DNA of 30,296 nt from Porticoccus sp964608185 (GCA_964608185.1 CAZSMR010000014.1:1-30296); one strand, 5' to 3'; positions 7,020 through 16,451 are shown, counted from the first letter of the stretch. Notes: generated by a model not told the origin, from the letters alone. A program made the numbers and translations.

Positions 7020-8393
7020 TCATGTAAAAGTTACAAACTCTTCTGCGGCTGTTGGGTGAATACCAATAGTGTTATCAAAATCTTGTTTAGTTGCTCCAGC
7101 TTTAATTGCAACAGCAAGCCCCTGTATGATTTCGCCTGCATAATCCCCAACCATATGACAACCTATGACTTTATTAGTACTTCTAACTACAATTAGCTTC
7201 ATAAAGACTTTGCTTTTTCCTCCCCCTAGAGTCTCTTTCATTGGTCTGAAATGACTTCTGTATATATCTAAGTCATCTCTATGTATAATTTTTGCAACAT
7301 CCTCTGTATGACCTACTGAAGCTGAGTTTGGCTGACTAAATATTGCCGTAGGAATGTCTGAATAGTCAACTGAAATCCTTTTTCCTGTTACAAAGTACTC
7401 AGTTATAGCCATACCCTCTGCTATTGCTACCGGCGTTAACTCGATTTTACCTATCACGTCTCCAATTGCGTAAATATTACTTATTGATGTCTCGTAATAT
7501 TCGTTAACATAAATAGAACCGTTATCATTTAACTTTAAATTTATGTTGGTCAATCCAAGATTTTCTGTATTCGGTAATCTGCCTGTAGCGAACATTATCA
7601 GATCTGCTTCAATAGAATTTGCGTCCTTAAGTCTAGCTTTATATCTATATTTATTAATATTTTGGCCTAATTCTTTCTTGTGTTTGCTAGCTTCTATAGA
7701 TTCAATCTCATTCGAGAAATGTAAATTAACCCCTTGAATTTCATACTCTTCTTTAATTTTATTCCTTACATCGCAATCAAAACCCTTTAAAAATAATTCT
7801 CCTCTGTGTATGAGATGAGTTTCAACACCCATACCATTAAATATTCCCGCAAATTCGACTGCTATATATCCGCCTCCAACTATAATTATTTTTTTTGGAA
7901 GTTTATCCAGATAAAAGGCTTCGTTAGAAGTAATTACTAAATCACTCCCAGGAAAATTAGGTACGTAAGGTTTGCCACCTGTGGCTATTAAAATATTTTT
8001 TGCTGTATAGGTTTTATTATTTACTAGTATTGAATTTGGTGCTGATATAGAAGCTTTACCATATATAATTTTTACGCCAGAGTTATCTAATAAATCCCTA
8101 TATATTTCATTCAGTCTGGCTATTTCTTTATTTTTATTTTCTAGCAACCTTTTCCAGTTAAATCTTATTCCCTCTAAATCCCAACCAAATCCTTTAGCTT
8201 GATTAAAACTATGACTATATTCTGAAGCATAAACGAACAATTTTTTTGGTACACACCCAACATTAACGCAGGTCCCACCGAGCGCCTGATGATCTGCTAT
8301 GGCCACACTTAACCCTCTTTTGGCAGACATTCTTGCAGTTCTTACGCCTCCTGAACCGGCACCAATGACAAACAAATCAAAATCGTATTTCAT
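7020..8393 (-). CDS. gor: Glutathione-disulfide reductase
   Basis: An NADPH-dependent flavoenzyme of 457 residues that keeps cytoplasmic glutathione reduced. Seen: the FAD-binding motif DLFVIGAGSGG, the redox disulfide GGTCVNVGCVPKK (C42, C47), and the second nucleotide-binding fold IIIVGGGYIAVEFAG followed by HLIHRGELFLKGFD, whose Arg fits the phosphate of NADPH. The FAD motif is IYAIGDVIG and the C-terminal dimer-interface motif is GIHPTAAEE with catalytic H446. The VNVGCVPKK form and the His-Pro-Thr tail separate it from mercuric reductase and lipoamide dehydrogenase. It starts 21 bp after the cysG stop on the same strand, so it is probably the last gene of the ftsK-to-gor run. Confidence 0.95.
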   Translation of the reverse strand: MKYDFDLFVIGAGSGGVRTARMSAKRGLSVAIADHQALGGTCVNVGCVPKKLFVYASEYSHSFNQAKGFGWDLEGIRFNWKRLLENKNKEIARLNEIYRDLLDNSGVKIIYGKASISAPNSILVNNKTYTAKNILIATGGKPYVPNFPGSDLVITSNEAFYLDKLPKKIIIVGGGYIAVEFAGIFNGMGVETHLIHRGELFLKGFDCDVRNKIKEEYEIQGVNLHFSNEIESIEASKHKKELGQNINKYRYKARLKDANSIEADLIMFATGRLPNTENLGLTNINLKLNDNGSIYVNEYYETSISNIYAIGDVIGKIELTPVAIAEGMAITEYFVTGKRISVDYSDIPTAIFSQPNSASVGHTEDVAKIIHRDDLDIYRSHFRPMKETLGGGKSKVFMKLIVVRSTNKVIGCHMVGDYAGEIIQGLAVAIKAGATKQDFDNTIGIHPTAAEEFVTFT

Positions 8394-8414
8394 TAATTGG
8401 TCTCCAAATCTAAA

Positions 8415-9794
8415 TCAAGGTTTAAACCACGCTAGTTTAGAGTGCAATGAAACTACAGAACCAACGATAATTAATGTTGGCGCTTTTGCTCCACCCTTTC
8501 TTACTTTGCTTGGCAATGAGGAAAGATCAGCTATATATAGTTGCTGATTTCTTGTTGTTCCTTTTTCTATTAGAGCTGCTGGTGTAGTGGGGTCCATACC
8601 AGATGCTATCAATTTTTCACAAATTATCTCAAGACCATTGAGGCCCATATAAAAAACTAAAGTTTGATTTGGAGCAGTTAGTTCTATCCATTCAAGATCT
8701 AAAATACTATTTTTTTGATGGCCAGCAATAAAACGTACAGAATGAGCATGGTCACGATGTGTAAGAGGGATGCCGGCGTAACTTGCACATCCGGAGGCAG
8801 CTGTAATACCTGGTACGACTTGGAATGGTATACCGTGGTCCCCCAAATGTTCTATCTCCTCCCCTCCTCGACCGAAAATAAACGGATCTCCGCCTTTTAA
8901 CCTAAGGACACGATTTCCTTTTTGAGCCAGCTCAACTAATTTTTTATTAATATTTTCCTGAGTAACCGGGTGATCACCTGCAGTTTTTCCAACAAATATC
9001 AGCTCAGCATCTCGTCTGACTAAAGCTATGACCTCTTTAGATACAAGCCTGTCATAAAGCACTATATCTGCTTTTTGCATAAGTCTTAGCGCTCTAAAGG
9101 TTAGCAAGTCTGGATCACCCGGCCCTCCACCAACTAAGTAAACTTCCCCCAGTTTTTCAAATTTACTGCACTCTATTTTTTTTTTCAGCTCCATCTCTGC
9201 AGCTTTATTTTTTTCTGCATAGACTAATTCTGCAATTTCTCCAGAAAAAATATTCTCCCAAAAAGCTTTTCGACTATTAGGGTCTGTAATTTTTTCTTTA
9301 ACGAGTGGACGAAATTTACCTGCAAGTCTAGCTAATCTGCCATATCCAGAGGGAATTATACTTTCTAGTTTTGTTCTTAACATTCTTGCTAAAACTGGGG
9401 CAGATCCACCACTACTTATAGCGACTAACATTGGATTTCTATCAACAATAGAAGGAAAAATAACTGTACATAGCTCTGGTTGATCAACAACATTAACTGG
9501 AATATTGAGCAACTTAGCATGGTCTGATACTTGTGCATTTACCTCTTTTGAATTAACAGCAGAAATTACTAGACAAGCATTTTTCAAATCATTGATTTCA
9601 AACTTTTTTTTATATATTTTTATGGAGTTATTTTTAGCGATATCTTTTATTCGATCATCAATATCCGGGGCAATGATATCTACTAGGGCCCCAGCTTCTA
9701 GCAATGGTCGAATTTTTCTAAGTGCTATAGATCCAGCACCGACGACAACGCAGCGACGATTTTTTATATTGTGAAATAATGGTAAAAATTCCAT
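8415..9794 (-). CDS. cysG: Siroheme synthase, trifunctional CysG
   Basis: A 459-residue fusion that turns uroporphyrinogen III into siroheme, the cofactor of sulfite and nitrite reductases. The N-terminal half is the precorrin-2 dehydrogenase/ferrochelatase: VVVGAGSIALRK binds NAD, NVVD supplies D104 and SSGGSAPVLARML supplies S128, both at the E. coli CysG numbering. From about residue 215 comes the uroporphyrinogen methyltransferase: VYLVGGGPGDPDLLT, VLYDRLVS, RLKGGDPFIFGRGGEE and VVPGITAASG. Both halves are complete. It starts 19 bp after serS and is followed 21 bp later by gor. Its presence predicts a siroheme enzyme elsewhere in the genome, which would be notable if this is a SAR86-type organism, since those are reported to lack sulfate assimilation. 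Confidence 0.97.
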   Translation of the reverse strand: MEFLPLFHNIKNRRCVVVGAGSIALRKIRPLLEAGALVDIIAPDIDDRIKDIAKNNSIKIYKKKFEINDLKNACLVISAVNSKEVNAQVSDHAKLLNIPVNVVDQPELCTVIFPSIVDRNPMLVAISSGGSAPVLARMLRTKLESIIPSGYGRLARLAGKFRPLVKEKITDPNSRKAFWENIFSGEIAELVYAEKNKAAEMELKKKIECSKFEKLGEVYLVGGGPGDPDLLTFRALRLMQKADIVLYDRLVSKEVIALVRRDAELIFVGKTAGDHPVTQENINKKLVELAQKGNRVLRLKGGDPFIFGRGGEEIEHLGDHGIPFQVVPGITAASGCASYAGIPLTHRDHAHSVRFIAGHQKNSILDLEWIELTAPNQTLVFYMGLNGLEIICEKLIASGMDPTTPAALIEKGTTRNQQLYIADLSSLPSKVRKGGAKAPTLIIVGSVVSLHSKLAWFKP

Positions 9795-9813
9795 AGGGAT
9801 AATGTAACTTGAT

Positions 9814-11106
9814 TTATCTAGTACTACTAATAACTGTTTGTTCGCCCATATACTTCTGAAGCACTTTTGGTATTGCTATAGAGCCGTCTTCTAGCTGGTA
9901 ATTCTCCATCACAGCAACAAGCGCTCTTCCTACTGCCAAGCCTGAACCATTTATTGTATGAAGCAGCTCAGGTTTACCTGTATCGGGGTTACGCCAACGA
10001 ATTCTTGAGCGGCGAGCTTGAAAATCTCGAAAATTACTACAAGACGATATCTCACGATAACAATTTTGAGAGGGAAGCCAAACCTCTATATCATAGGTCC
10101 TTGCCGCTGAAAATCCAATATCTCCGCCACATAATATGACAGTCCTGTACGGAAGCTCTAGCATACGCAGAATGGCTTCTGCATGTCCAGTTATGGATTC
10201 GAGAGCTTCAGTCGATTTTTTTGGTTCAGAAAAATGAACTAATTCAACTTTTTCAAATTGGTGCTGACGAATCATACCTCTAGTATCTTTCCCATAGCTC
10301 CCTGCCTCACTTCTAAAACATGGAGTATGGCATGCAAGCATTATCGGTAGCTGCGCAGCATCAATGATCTGATCCCGATATATATTAGTAACTGGAACTT
10401 CTGCTGTTGGGATAAGATAAAATTCTCTTTCATCCTGAAGCTTAAATAAATCTTCTTCGAACTTTGGAAGCTGCCCTGTACCATACAATGATTCACTGTT
10501 GACAAGATAGGGAACGTTAACTTCTTCATAGCCATGCTCAAACTGGTGTGTATCTAGCATGAACTGTGATAATGCTCTATGCATCCTAGCGATGCCCCCG
10601 CGCATGACTGAAAAACGGGATCCAGTGATCTTTGCGCCAGACTCAAAATCTAACATGCCTAAGAGTTCACCCAAATCAACATGATCCTTAATTTCGAAAG
10701 AAAAATTAGGAAGCTCACCCCAACATCGCAGTTCTATATTATCACTTTCATTAATTCCAGACGGAACCTCCTCATCTGGCAAATTAGGAACACTACTCAT
10801 ATAAACTTCAAGTTCGATCTTTATTGCATTTAGCTTGCTTTCTGCTTGTATGCAAGATTTTTTGAGTTCTTCACCTTTTACTTTAAATGAAGCTATTTCT
10901 TCTTTATTTTTTGCATTAGAAATAGCTTTTCCCATTTCTTTAGAGTATGTATTTCTTTTAGATTGTAAAGACTCAGAAATATTTTGAAGTTTACAACGCT
11001 GCGACTCAAGCCCATCAAGATACTTAGTATCTAAAGTGAAACCTTTTATTGACAGCTTTTCAGCAATCTTATCTGGTTCAGAACGAACAAGTTTTATATC
11101 TAGCAT
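9814..11106 (-). CDS. serS: Seryl-tRNA synthetase
   Basis: A class II aminoacyl-tRNA synthetase of 430 residues that charges tRNA-Ser and tRNA-Sec. Residues 1 to about 105 form the long antiparallel coiled-coil arm, rich in Lys/Glu, that grips the tRNA variable arm. Class II motif 2 is seen in CFRSEAGSYGKDTRGMIRQH, motif 3 in NGSGLAVGRALVAVMEN, and the serine-binding TAEVPVTN segment before them. Length equals the E. coli enzyme (430). Start MLDIKLVRSEPDKI is the family N-terminus. It lies 16 bp after crcB and 19 bp before cysG, all on the minus strand. Confidence 0.98.
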   Translation of the reverse strand: MLDIKLVRSEPDKIAEKLSIKGFTLDTKYLDGLESQRCKLQNISESLQSKRNTYSKEMGKAISNAKNKEEIASFKVKGEELKKSCIQAESKLNAIKIELEVYMSSVPNLPDEEVPSGINESDNIELRCWGELPNFSFEIKDHVDLGELLGMLDFESGAKITGSRFSVMRGGIARMHRALSQFMLDTHQFEHGYEEVNVPYLVNSESLYGTGQLPKFEEDLFKLQDEREFYLIPTAEVPVTNIYRDQIIDAAQLPIMLACHTPCFRSEAGSYGKDTRGMIRQHQFEKVELVHFSEPKKSTEALESITGHAEAILRMLELPYRTVILCGGDIGFSAARTYDIEVWLPSQNCYREISSCSNFRDFQARRSRIRWRNPDTGKPELLHTINGSGLAVGRALVAVMENYQLEDGSIAIPKVLQKYMGEQTVISSTR

Positions 11107-11122
11107 AAGATTTAAACCATTC

Positions 11123-11494
11123 CTAAAAAAGACGTATTAGAAAAATTGCACTTAAAGTCCCTAAAAGACAAAGTGTAACCGTTAAAAATATATATAAAAT
11201 CGCAAATATAGCTTGGCCATTTTGCCATAAAGCTATCGTATCAAGCGAAAATGCTGAAAAAGTAGTAAATGCTCCCAAGAAACCAACCATCAGCAGATTT
11301 CGCAACTCAGCAGGTAAAAGACCTCGCTCGACTATAAGTGCGTAGCAGCAGCCCACTAGAATGGAACCACCCAAATTAACGAGCAAGGTACTAACTGGGA
11401 AACGGTCACCAAACACAGGTAAAAGAGCTATATTTATTGCGTAACGTGCCAGCGATCCTAATGCTCCACCAAAAGCTACAGCTAACCATTGCAT
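11123..11494 (-). CDS. crcB: Fluoride ion channel CrcB/Fluc
   Basis: A small four-helix inner-membrane protein of 123 residues that exports fluoride as a dual-topology dimer. Seen: the N-terminal GGALGSLARYAIN with the conserved Arg, the second-helix VNLGGSILVG with the channel Asn, and the family hallmark GFLGAFTTFSAFSLDT, which contains the TFS fluoride track. Length is typical. No fluoride riboswitch is recognisable in the 66 bp upstream, so expression is probably from the ftsK-lolA run. In pseudomonads rarA lies between lolA and crcB; here it is missing. Confidence 0.95.
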   Translation of the reverse strand: MQWLAVAFGGALGSLARYAINIALLPVFGDRFPVSTLLVNLGGSILVGCCYALIVERGLLPAELRNLLMVGFLGAFTTFSAFSLDTIALWQNGQAIFAILYIFLTVTLCLLGTLSAIFLIRLF

Positions 11495-11560
11495 ATTATT
11501 ATTTTTTCCATGGTATTTTTTATATTTAAAAATAGCCTAATTAAAGATTAGCCACAAATT

Positions 11561-12190
11561 TTATTTATGTCTAATTACGTCAACTCCTTCGGGGAGATCA
11601 AATTGAAAATTCTTATTTTCTACTACTCTATTTAATTGAGTTTTTATCAAATATATTTCTGATCTATACCCGAGAGAATCCCATAATTTAATCGACAAAG
11701 GGACTTTATTTTCAAAACTAAGCTCTATCTTTTCGTAAAGACTATTAGTATTAATAGGTGTGAGAACAAAATCTATAGGTCCAATTCCTGTGCAATTTAT
11801 ATCATAACTTAATTCAGCATTTTCAATACTACCAATGAAAAGAATAGCGGGATTTCTTATTAGATCTTGACTGAATTTGCTAACAGTAGCCTGCTCAAGG
11901 TCTGGGTCGTAAATCCAAATATTTTTGTTATCAGCTATAATATGCTGTTCTAGCGGACTTTTGGTTACCCAGAGAATATTACCTGGTCTTTTCGCTATTA
12001 AGTAACCCTGCTTTTTTTGATGAATGTTATTTTTTTCAGTGTAGCTAATTTGTTCGAAATCTGCCCTCATTGTATTAATCGAGGATAGCAAATGTTGTAG
12101 ATTTTTTTTGCAATTCAAAGAATTATTATGCTCGACAGCAGAAACGGCTAAGCTATAGAAAAAAAAGATGCCTATTAATAACCATTTCAT
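11561..12190 (-). CDS. lolA: Outer-membrane lipoprotein carrier protein LolA
   Basis: The periplasmic chaperone that takes lipoproteins from LolCDE to LolB. It starts with a Sec signal peptide, MKWLLIGIFFFYSLAVSA, with the likely cut after AVSA. The LolA fold follows, with MRADFEQISYTE, the GYLIAKRPGNILWVTKSPLEQ strand segment and IIADNKNIWIYDPDLEQ, all typical of the family. I chose ATG 12190 because GGGAG lies 5 nt before it and the signal peptide then begins Met-Lys. A GTG at 12196 would add two residues and overlap ftsK by GTGA. It follows ftsK at once, as in Pseudomonas and E. coli. The mature part is about 190 residues, normal for the family. Confidence 0.94.
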   Translation of the reverse strand: MKWLLIGIFFFYSLAVSAVEHNNSLNCKKNLQHLLSSINTMRADFEQISYTEKNNIHQKKQGYLIAKRPGNILWVTKSPLEQHIIADNKNIWIYDPDLEQATVSKFSQDLIRNPAILFIGSIENAELSYDINCTGIGPIDFVLTPINTNSLYEKIELSFENKVPLSIKLWDSLGYRSEIYLIKTQLNRVVENKNFQFDLPEGVDVIRHK

Positions 12191-12192
12191 GA

Positions 12193-14547
12193 TCACTCCC
12201 GCGGAGGAGCTGGAGACAAAACTTCTCTATTGCCATTCAGACCCATTTCGCTTACGACTCCAGATGCTTCCATTTGTTCTACAAGCCGAGCGGCCCTATT
12301 ATAACCGACCCTTAGTTTTCGCTGAACAGATGAGATTGAAGCCTTTCGTGTTTGAATAACAAAAGCTACAGCTTCATCGTAAAGAACATCAGATTCTTGA
12401 TTGCTAGCATCATCAGAGTCAGAATTATATCCAGGAACTGAGATACTGCTTGTAGCTTGCTCACTTGTTATGTCTTCAAGGTATTCTGGAGTTCCTCTAC
12501 TCTTCCAGTCGGCAACTACCTTGTGTACCTCATGATCATCCACGAAGGCTCCATGTACACGAACAGGTATACTGGTTCCTGGCGGAAGATAAAGTAAATC
12601 TCCATGGCCCAACAAGGATTCAGCTCCACTTTGATCTAATATGGTTCTAGAATCAATTTTTGAGGAAACCTGGAAGGCAATACGACTTGGTACATTAGCT
12701 TTAATTAACCCAGTGATAACATCCACCGAAGGCCTTTGTGTAGCAAGTATTAGATGTATTCCAGCTGCTCTAGCTTTTTGCGCAATACGAGCAATGAGCT
12801 GCTCAACTTTTTTGCCAACAATCATCATCATGTCAGCGAATTCATCAATAACAACTACAATATATGGAAGTTTTTCTAATTTAGAGGGCGAATCATTTTC
12901 ATCGCTGAGAAGTTCGTCTGGTATCCATAAGGGATCCAAAAGAGGAGCTCCAGCAGCAACGGCATCAGTTATTTTTTTATTATACCCAGCAAGATTTCTT
13001 ACTCCCAAAGCGGACATGAGTTTATAGCGTCTCTCCATCTCACCAACACACCATCTGAGGCTACTAGCTGCATCCTTCATATCTGTAACAACTGGTGTTA
13101 GTAGATGAGGAATATCGTCATAGACGGATAACTCTAACATCTTAGGATCAATCAAAATCAGTCTTACGTCATCTGGGGTTGATTTATATAGCAAGCTTAG
13201 AAGCATTGAATTAATTCCGACGGACTTGCCAGAACCAGTAGTTCCAGCTACTAATAAATGTGGCATTTTTGATAAGTCAGCGCATACAGGAAGTCCGGAA
13301 ATATCATTTCCAAGTGCTAATGTTAAAGGAGATTTAGCTTCTTCATAAACTTCAGATGAAAGGACCTCACTGAGGCGTACCATCTCTCTGTGTTCGTTAG
13401 GTATTTCAATTCCTACGTAAGATTTTCCAGGAATAACTTCCACTACTCTGACGCTAACAACTGCTAGAGATCTAGCCAAATCTCTAGAAAGACCGCTTAT
13501 TCTACTAGCTTTGATACCAGCTGCAGGTTGTATTTCAAAACAGGTAACGACTGGACCAGGAAGCACCTCTATTACTTCAGCGCTAATACCAAAATCCTGT
13601 AATTTTATTTCTAGCTGCTTAGACATAGCCTGCAAAGACTCCTTAGAAAAAGCCTTACTCTTATCTGCATTCGCAACATCTAGTAAACTTAGCGCTGGAA
13701 GTGTCGCTAGATTTGACTCAGCAAAAAAAGATTTTTGTTTTTCTTTTTCAACACGAGCACTGGGTGAAGGTTTTTGAGATGGAGACTGAATGTTTAAGGG
13801 TTGCCTTGTTATGTCGCGTTTTGCTTGATTTTCCTGTATCTCTTTTCGGTGTTTTTGAGCAAGAAGGGCTTGAGCCGTCTCATTTTTTTTTGCCTCACGT
13901 GCTTCGAGCTGACAAACAATATAATCATTTAGTCTTGATACCGTTCTTCCTAGATTCTCAATTAAGGCAAGCCAAGATATATCGGTGAAAACCGTTAATC
14001 CAAATAGAAAAATGGCAACCAATATAAGAGTGCTACCAACGTTATTGAATGCTGCTAGCGCTGCTACCTCTACTGATGAGCCAAGAATACCACCAACACC
14101 GAAAGGCAATGAAGTTACGACAGCCGCATAATGGAGAGAGGCAAGCGAAGTCGCGCTAACTAGCACCATCACTAGCCCTAGTATACGAAGAGTGAAAACT
14201 AAACTGTCAACTCGAGATTCGTTATCTTGGCGGGTTTTATATACATTCCATGCTCTCAAAGCTAAAAGAACTGGTAATAAGAAAGCTACATAGCCAAGAA
14301 ATGAAAAGAAAATATCTGACAGCCATGCACCAATAAATCCTCCAGCATTTATAATATGATCAACATCTCCAGCATGAGACCACCCCGGATCATTTGGTGA
14401 ATTTGTAACTAAAGCAACCAACAGATATATGCAAACAACTAGCCAGCCAATTAATGCGCCCTCTTTAAGGATCAAGCTAACCTTAGATGGTTCTAGTTGG
14501 CTATTATTTTTCGATAAAGATTTGCGAGATTGTTTTTCTTTATTCAA
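12193..14547 (-). CDS. ftsK: DNA translocase FtsK
   Basis: A septal double-stranded DNA pump of 784 residues that clears chromosome termini and activates XerCD. The first ~200 residues hold several membrane helices (about four). A Lys/Gln/Glu-rich linker of modest length follows (to ~residue 300), much shorter than in E. coli FtsK (1329 aa) and like the Pseudomonas form. The RecA-like motor has Walker A AGTTGSGKS near residue 437 and Walker B VVVIDEFADMM near 570. The C-terminal winged-helix gamma domain (ISSVQRKLRVGYNRAARLVEQM), which reads KOPS, is intact. The start is TTG 14547, supported by AGGA 7 nt upstream; the nearby ATG (14552) is out of frame and closes after two codons. lolA follows with translational overlap or near-contact. 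Confidence 0.96.
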   Translation of the reverse strand: MNKEKQSRKSLSKNNSQLEPSKVSLILKEGALIGWLVVCIYLLVALVTNSPNDPGWSHAGDVDHIINAGGFIGAWLSDIFFSFLGYVAFLLPVLLALRAWNVYKTRQDNESRVDSLVFTLRILGLVMVLVSATSLASLHYAAVVTSLPFGVGGILGSSVEVAALAAFNNVGSTLILVAIFLFGLTVFTDISWLALIENLGRTVSRLNDYIVCQLEAREAKKNETAQALLAQKHRKEIQENQAKRDITRQPLNIQSPSQKPSPSARVEKEKQKSFFAESNLATLPALSLLDVANADKSKAFSKESLQAMSKQLEIKLQDFGISAEVIEVLPGPVVTCFEIQPAAGIKASRISGLSRDLARSLAVVSVRVVEVIPGKSYVGIEIPNEHREMVRLSEVLSSEVYEEAKSPLTLALGNDISGLPVCADLSKMPHLLVAGTTGSGKSVGINSMLLSLLYKSTPDDVRLILIDPKMLELSVYDDIPHLLTPVVTDMKDAASSLRWCVGEMERRYKLMSALGVRNLAGYNKKITDAVAAGAPLLDPLWIPDELLSDENDSPSKLEKLPYIVVVIDEFADMMMIVGKKVEQLIARIAQKARAAGIHLILATQRPSVDVITGLIKANVPSRIAFQVSSKIDSRTILDQSGAESLLGHGDLLYLPPGTSIPVRVHGAFVDDHEVHKVVADWKSRGTPEYLEDITSEQATSSISVPGYNSDSDDASNQESDVLYDEAVAFVIQTRKASISSVQRKLRVGYNRAARLVEQMEASGVVSEMGLNGNREVLSPAPPRE

Positions 14548-14733
14548 GACATTATCCTAATTAACTTCAATGTTAATACTATTGTAAACACAGTAGTTTT
14601 AAATACTAGGGACCAATTCGATAAGATTATATTATAAGTCAAATTAATAGGCTTTATAATAAATTCCTGCTGTTCCTCTGAGCACATATTCCTTATTATA
14701 AACAAAATTTATATTGAACAATGGAAACTACTT
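14548..14733. promoter_or_regulatory. Divergent promoter region between ftsK and trxB
   Basis: A 186-bp AT-rich region that must serve both directions. TATAAT at 14655-14660 (+ strand) could drive trxB, leaving a leader of about 70 nt. Two overlapping TATAAT copies on the minus strand (14626-14636) could drive ftsK. None has a convincing -35 at 16-18 bp. trxB has GGA 8 nt before its ATG. Confidence 0.4.
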
Positions 14734-15684
14734 ATGTCAGAAATTCAACATCATAAATTAATCATTCTTGGGTCCGGTCCTGCTGGCTATACTGCAGCAA
14801 TTTATGCGGCGAGAGCAAATTTAGATCCAGTTATTATTACTGGTATACAGCAAGGTGGACAACTAACTACAACGACTGATGTTGATAACTGGCCTGGTGA
14901 TCCTCATGGGCTTCAGGGCCCGGATCTTATGACCAGAATGCAAGAGCATGCAGAAAAATTCGAAACAAAAATCATATTTGATCATATAGAGAGCGTAGAT
15001 TTAAGTAAAAAGCCTTTTTTATTGAGTGGTAGTAGTGATTTTACCTGTGATTCCCTCATTATTAGTACTGGAGCCTCAGCACAATACTTGGGGCTTCCAT
15101 CTGAAGAGGCTTTTATGGGCAAAGGGGTTAGTGCATGCGCTACTTGTGATGGTTTTTTTTATAGAGGAAAAAAGGTTGCTGTCATTGGTGGTGGTAACAC
15201 GGCGGTCGAGGAGGCACTTTACCTTTCTAATATCTGCAGTGAGGTCACCCTTGTTCACCGAAGAGATAAACTAAGGTCTGAAAAAATATTAATAGACAAG
15301 CTTATGGAGAGAGCTAAAAATGGCAACATTAACATACTATGGAACCATACTTTAGATGAGATATGTGGAAATGACTCCGGGGTAACCTCCCTTACGCTCA
15401 AAAGTACGGAGGATAACAATCTGGTTAATCTTGAGGTAAGTGGGGTATTCATAGCTATTGGACATAAACCTAATACTGAGATTTTCCAAGGGCAGCTAGC
15501 CATGAAAGACGGTTACATCAAGGTAAATGGTGGCTTAGAGGGTAATGCAACTGAAGTAAGTGTTGCTGGTGTTTTTGCGGCAGGAGACGTTGCTGATCAT
15601 GTATATCGTCAGGCAATAACCTCTGCTGGCTCAGGTTGTATGGCAGCGCTAGATGCAGAAAAGTATCTTGACGATCTGACATAA
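14734..15684 (+). CDS. trxB: Thioredoxin-disulfide reductase
   Basis: An NADPH-dependent flavoprotein of 316 residues that reduces thioredoxin. Seen: the FAD motif LIILGSGPAGYTAAIYAARA, the redox-active CATC (C135, C138) in GVSACATCDGFF, and the NADPH fold VAVIGGGNTAVEEALYL followed by HRRDKLRSEK, where the paired Arg bind the NADP phosphate. The C-terminal FAD motif is GVFAAGDVADHVYRQA. Length is that of the E. coli enzyme (about 320). It runs divergently from ftsK and is followed 9 nt later by aat, an order also found in Pseudomonas. Together with gor it gives the window both major thiol-reducing systems. Confidence 0.98.
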   Translation: MSEIQHHKLIILGSGPAGYTAAIYAARANLDPVIITGIQQGGQLTTTTDVDNWPGDPHGLQGPDLMTRMQEHAEKFETKIIFDHIESVDLSKKPFLLSGSSDFTCDSLIISTGASAQYLGLPSEEAFMGKGVSACATCDGFFYRGKKVAVIGGGNTAVEEALYLSNICSEVTLVHRRDKLRSEKILIDKLMERAKNGNINILWNHTLDEICGNDSGVTSLTLKSTEDNNLVNLEVSGVFIAIGHKPNTEIFQGQLAMKDGYIKVNGGLEGNATEVSVAGVFAAGDVADHVYRQAITSAGSGCMAALDAEKYLDDLT

Positions 15685-15693
15685 AAGATACTT

Positions 15694-16407
15694 ATGCTTA
15701 ATGTCAAAATTCTTGAATCCAGGAACGTTTGTTTTCCAAATCCGTCAACTGCACTTAAAGAGCCAAACGGACTTTTAGCTTGCATGGGTAACATGGAGCC
15801 GACTACCCTAATTAAAGCGTATACAAACGGAATATTTCCATGGTACGAAGAAGAATCGCAACCAATTCTTTGGTGGTCACCAAATCCTAGGGCTGTGATT
15901 TATCCGAATGGTATAAAAATATCACGGTCTTTAAAAAAAACTATTAGAGCTCAACCATGGGAAGTACGACTAGACACAGAATTTGAGTCTGTCATAAAAA
16001 ACTGTTCGTATCCTCGAAAAAACAAAAAAAAAGAAGGTACGTGGATAAATTCTAATATGCAACGCTCATATATAGATTTACATTCAAAAGGTATCGCTCA
16101 TTCTTTAGAGATTTGGTTAAAAAATGAATTGGTTGGAGGACTATATGGGGTCGTTATAGGTGATGTATTTTGTGGTGAATCTATGTTTAGTTTGAAGCCA
16201 AATGCATCAAAAATAGCCTTAGTTCAACTTGCTTTATTGATGCAAAAATTAACAAAAAATGGAATAATTGACTGTCAAATCCAAAATGATCATTTAATTT
16301 CAATGGGTAGTTTAAATATCCCAAGAAAAGATTTTTTATCGAAGTTAGCAGATTTGCGTGATAGACCAAAATTTTGGCCTACCTGCTGGAAGTGTATAAT
16401 GGCCTAA
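15694..16407 (+). CDS. aat: Leucyl/phenylalanyl-tRNA--protein transferase
   Basis: Adds Leu or Phe from aminoacyl-tRNA to proteins with N-terminal Arg or Lys, making substrates for ClpS/ClpAP. 237 residues. Seen: the family N-terminal block FPNPSTALKEPNGLLACMG, then AYTNGIFPWYEEESQPILWWSPNPRAV, which is nearly invariant in the family; the GNAT-like core with GGLYGVVIGDVFCGESMFS; and DCQIQNDHLISMGS near the end. Start ATG 15694 is 9 nt after the trxB stop with only a weak AAAGA ribosome site. Its neighbour bpt is the second transferase of the same degradation pathway. Confidence 0.97.
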   Translation: MLNVKILESRNVCFPNPSTALKEPNGLLACMGNMEPTTLIKAYTNGIFPWYEEESQPILWWSPNPRAVIYPNGIKISRSLKKTIRAQPWEVRLDTEFESVIKNCSYPRKNKKKEGTWINSNMQRSYIDLHSKGIAHSLEIWLKNELVGGLYGVVIGDVFCGESMFSLKPNASKIALVQLALLMQKLTKNGIIDCQIQNDHLISMGSLNIPRKDFLSKLADLRDRPKFWPTCWKCIMA

Positions 16408-16451
16408 TAACCTTTTTTATCTTTAAACCTTAATTGACAAAGAATATTATT

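Noticed and set aside
11495..11560. Fluoride riboswitch before crcB
   Set aside because: The 66-bp spacer is AT-rich and too short to show the pseudoknot core; none recognised.
13701..13988. Forward-strand open frames opposite ftsK and other large genes
   Set aside because: They are antisense shadows of well-conserved genes with no start signals or family motifs.
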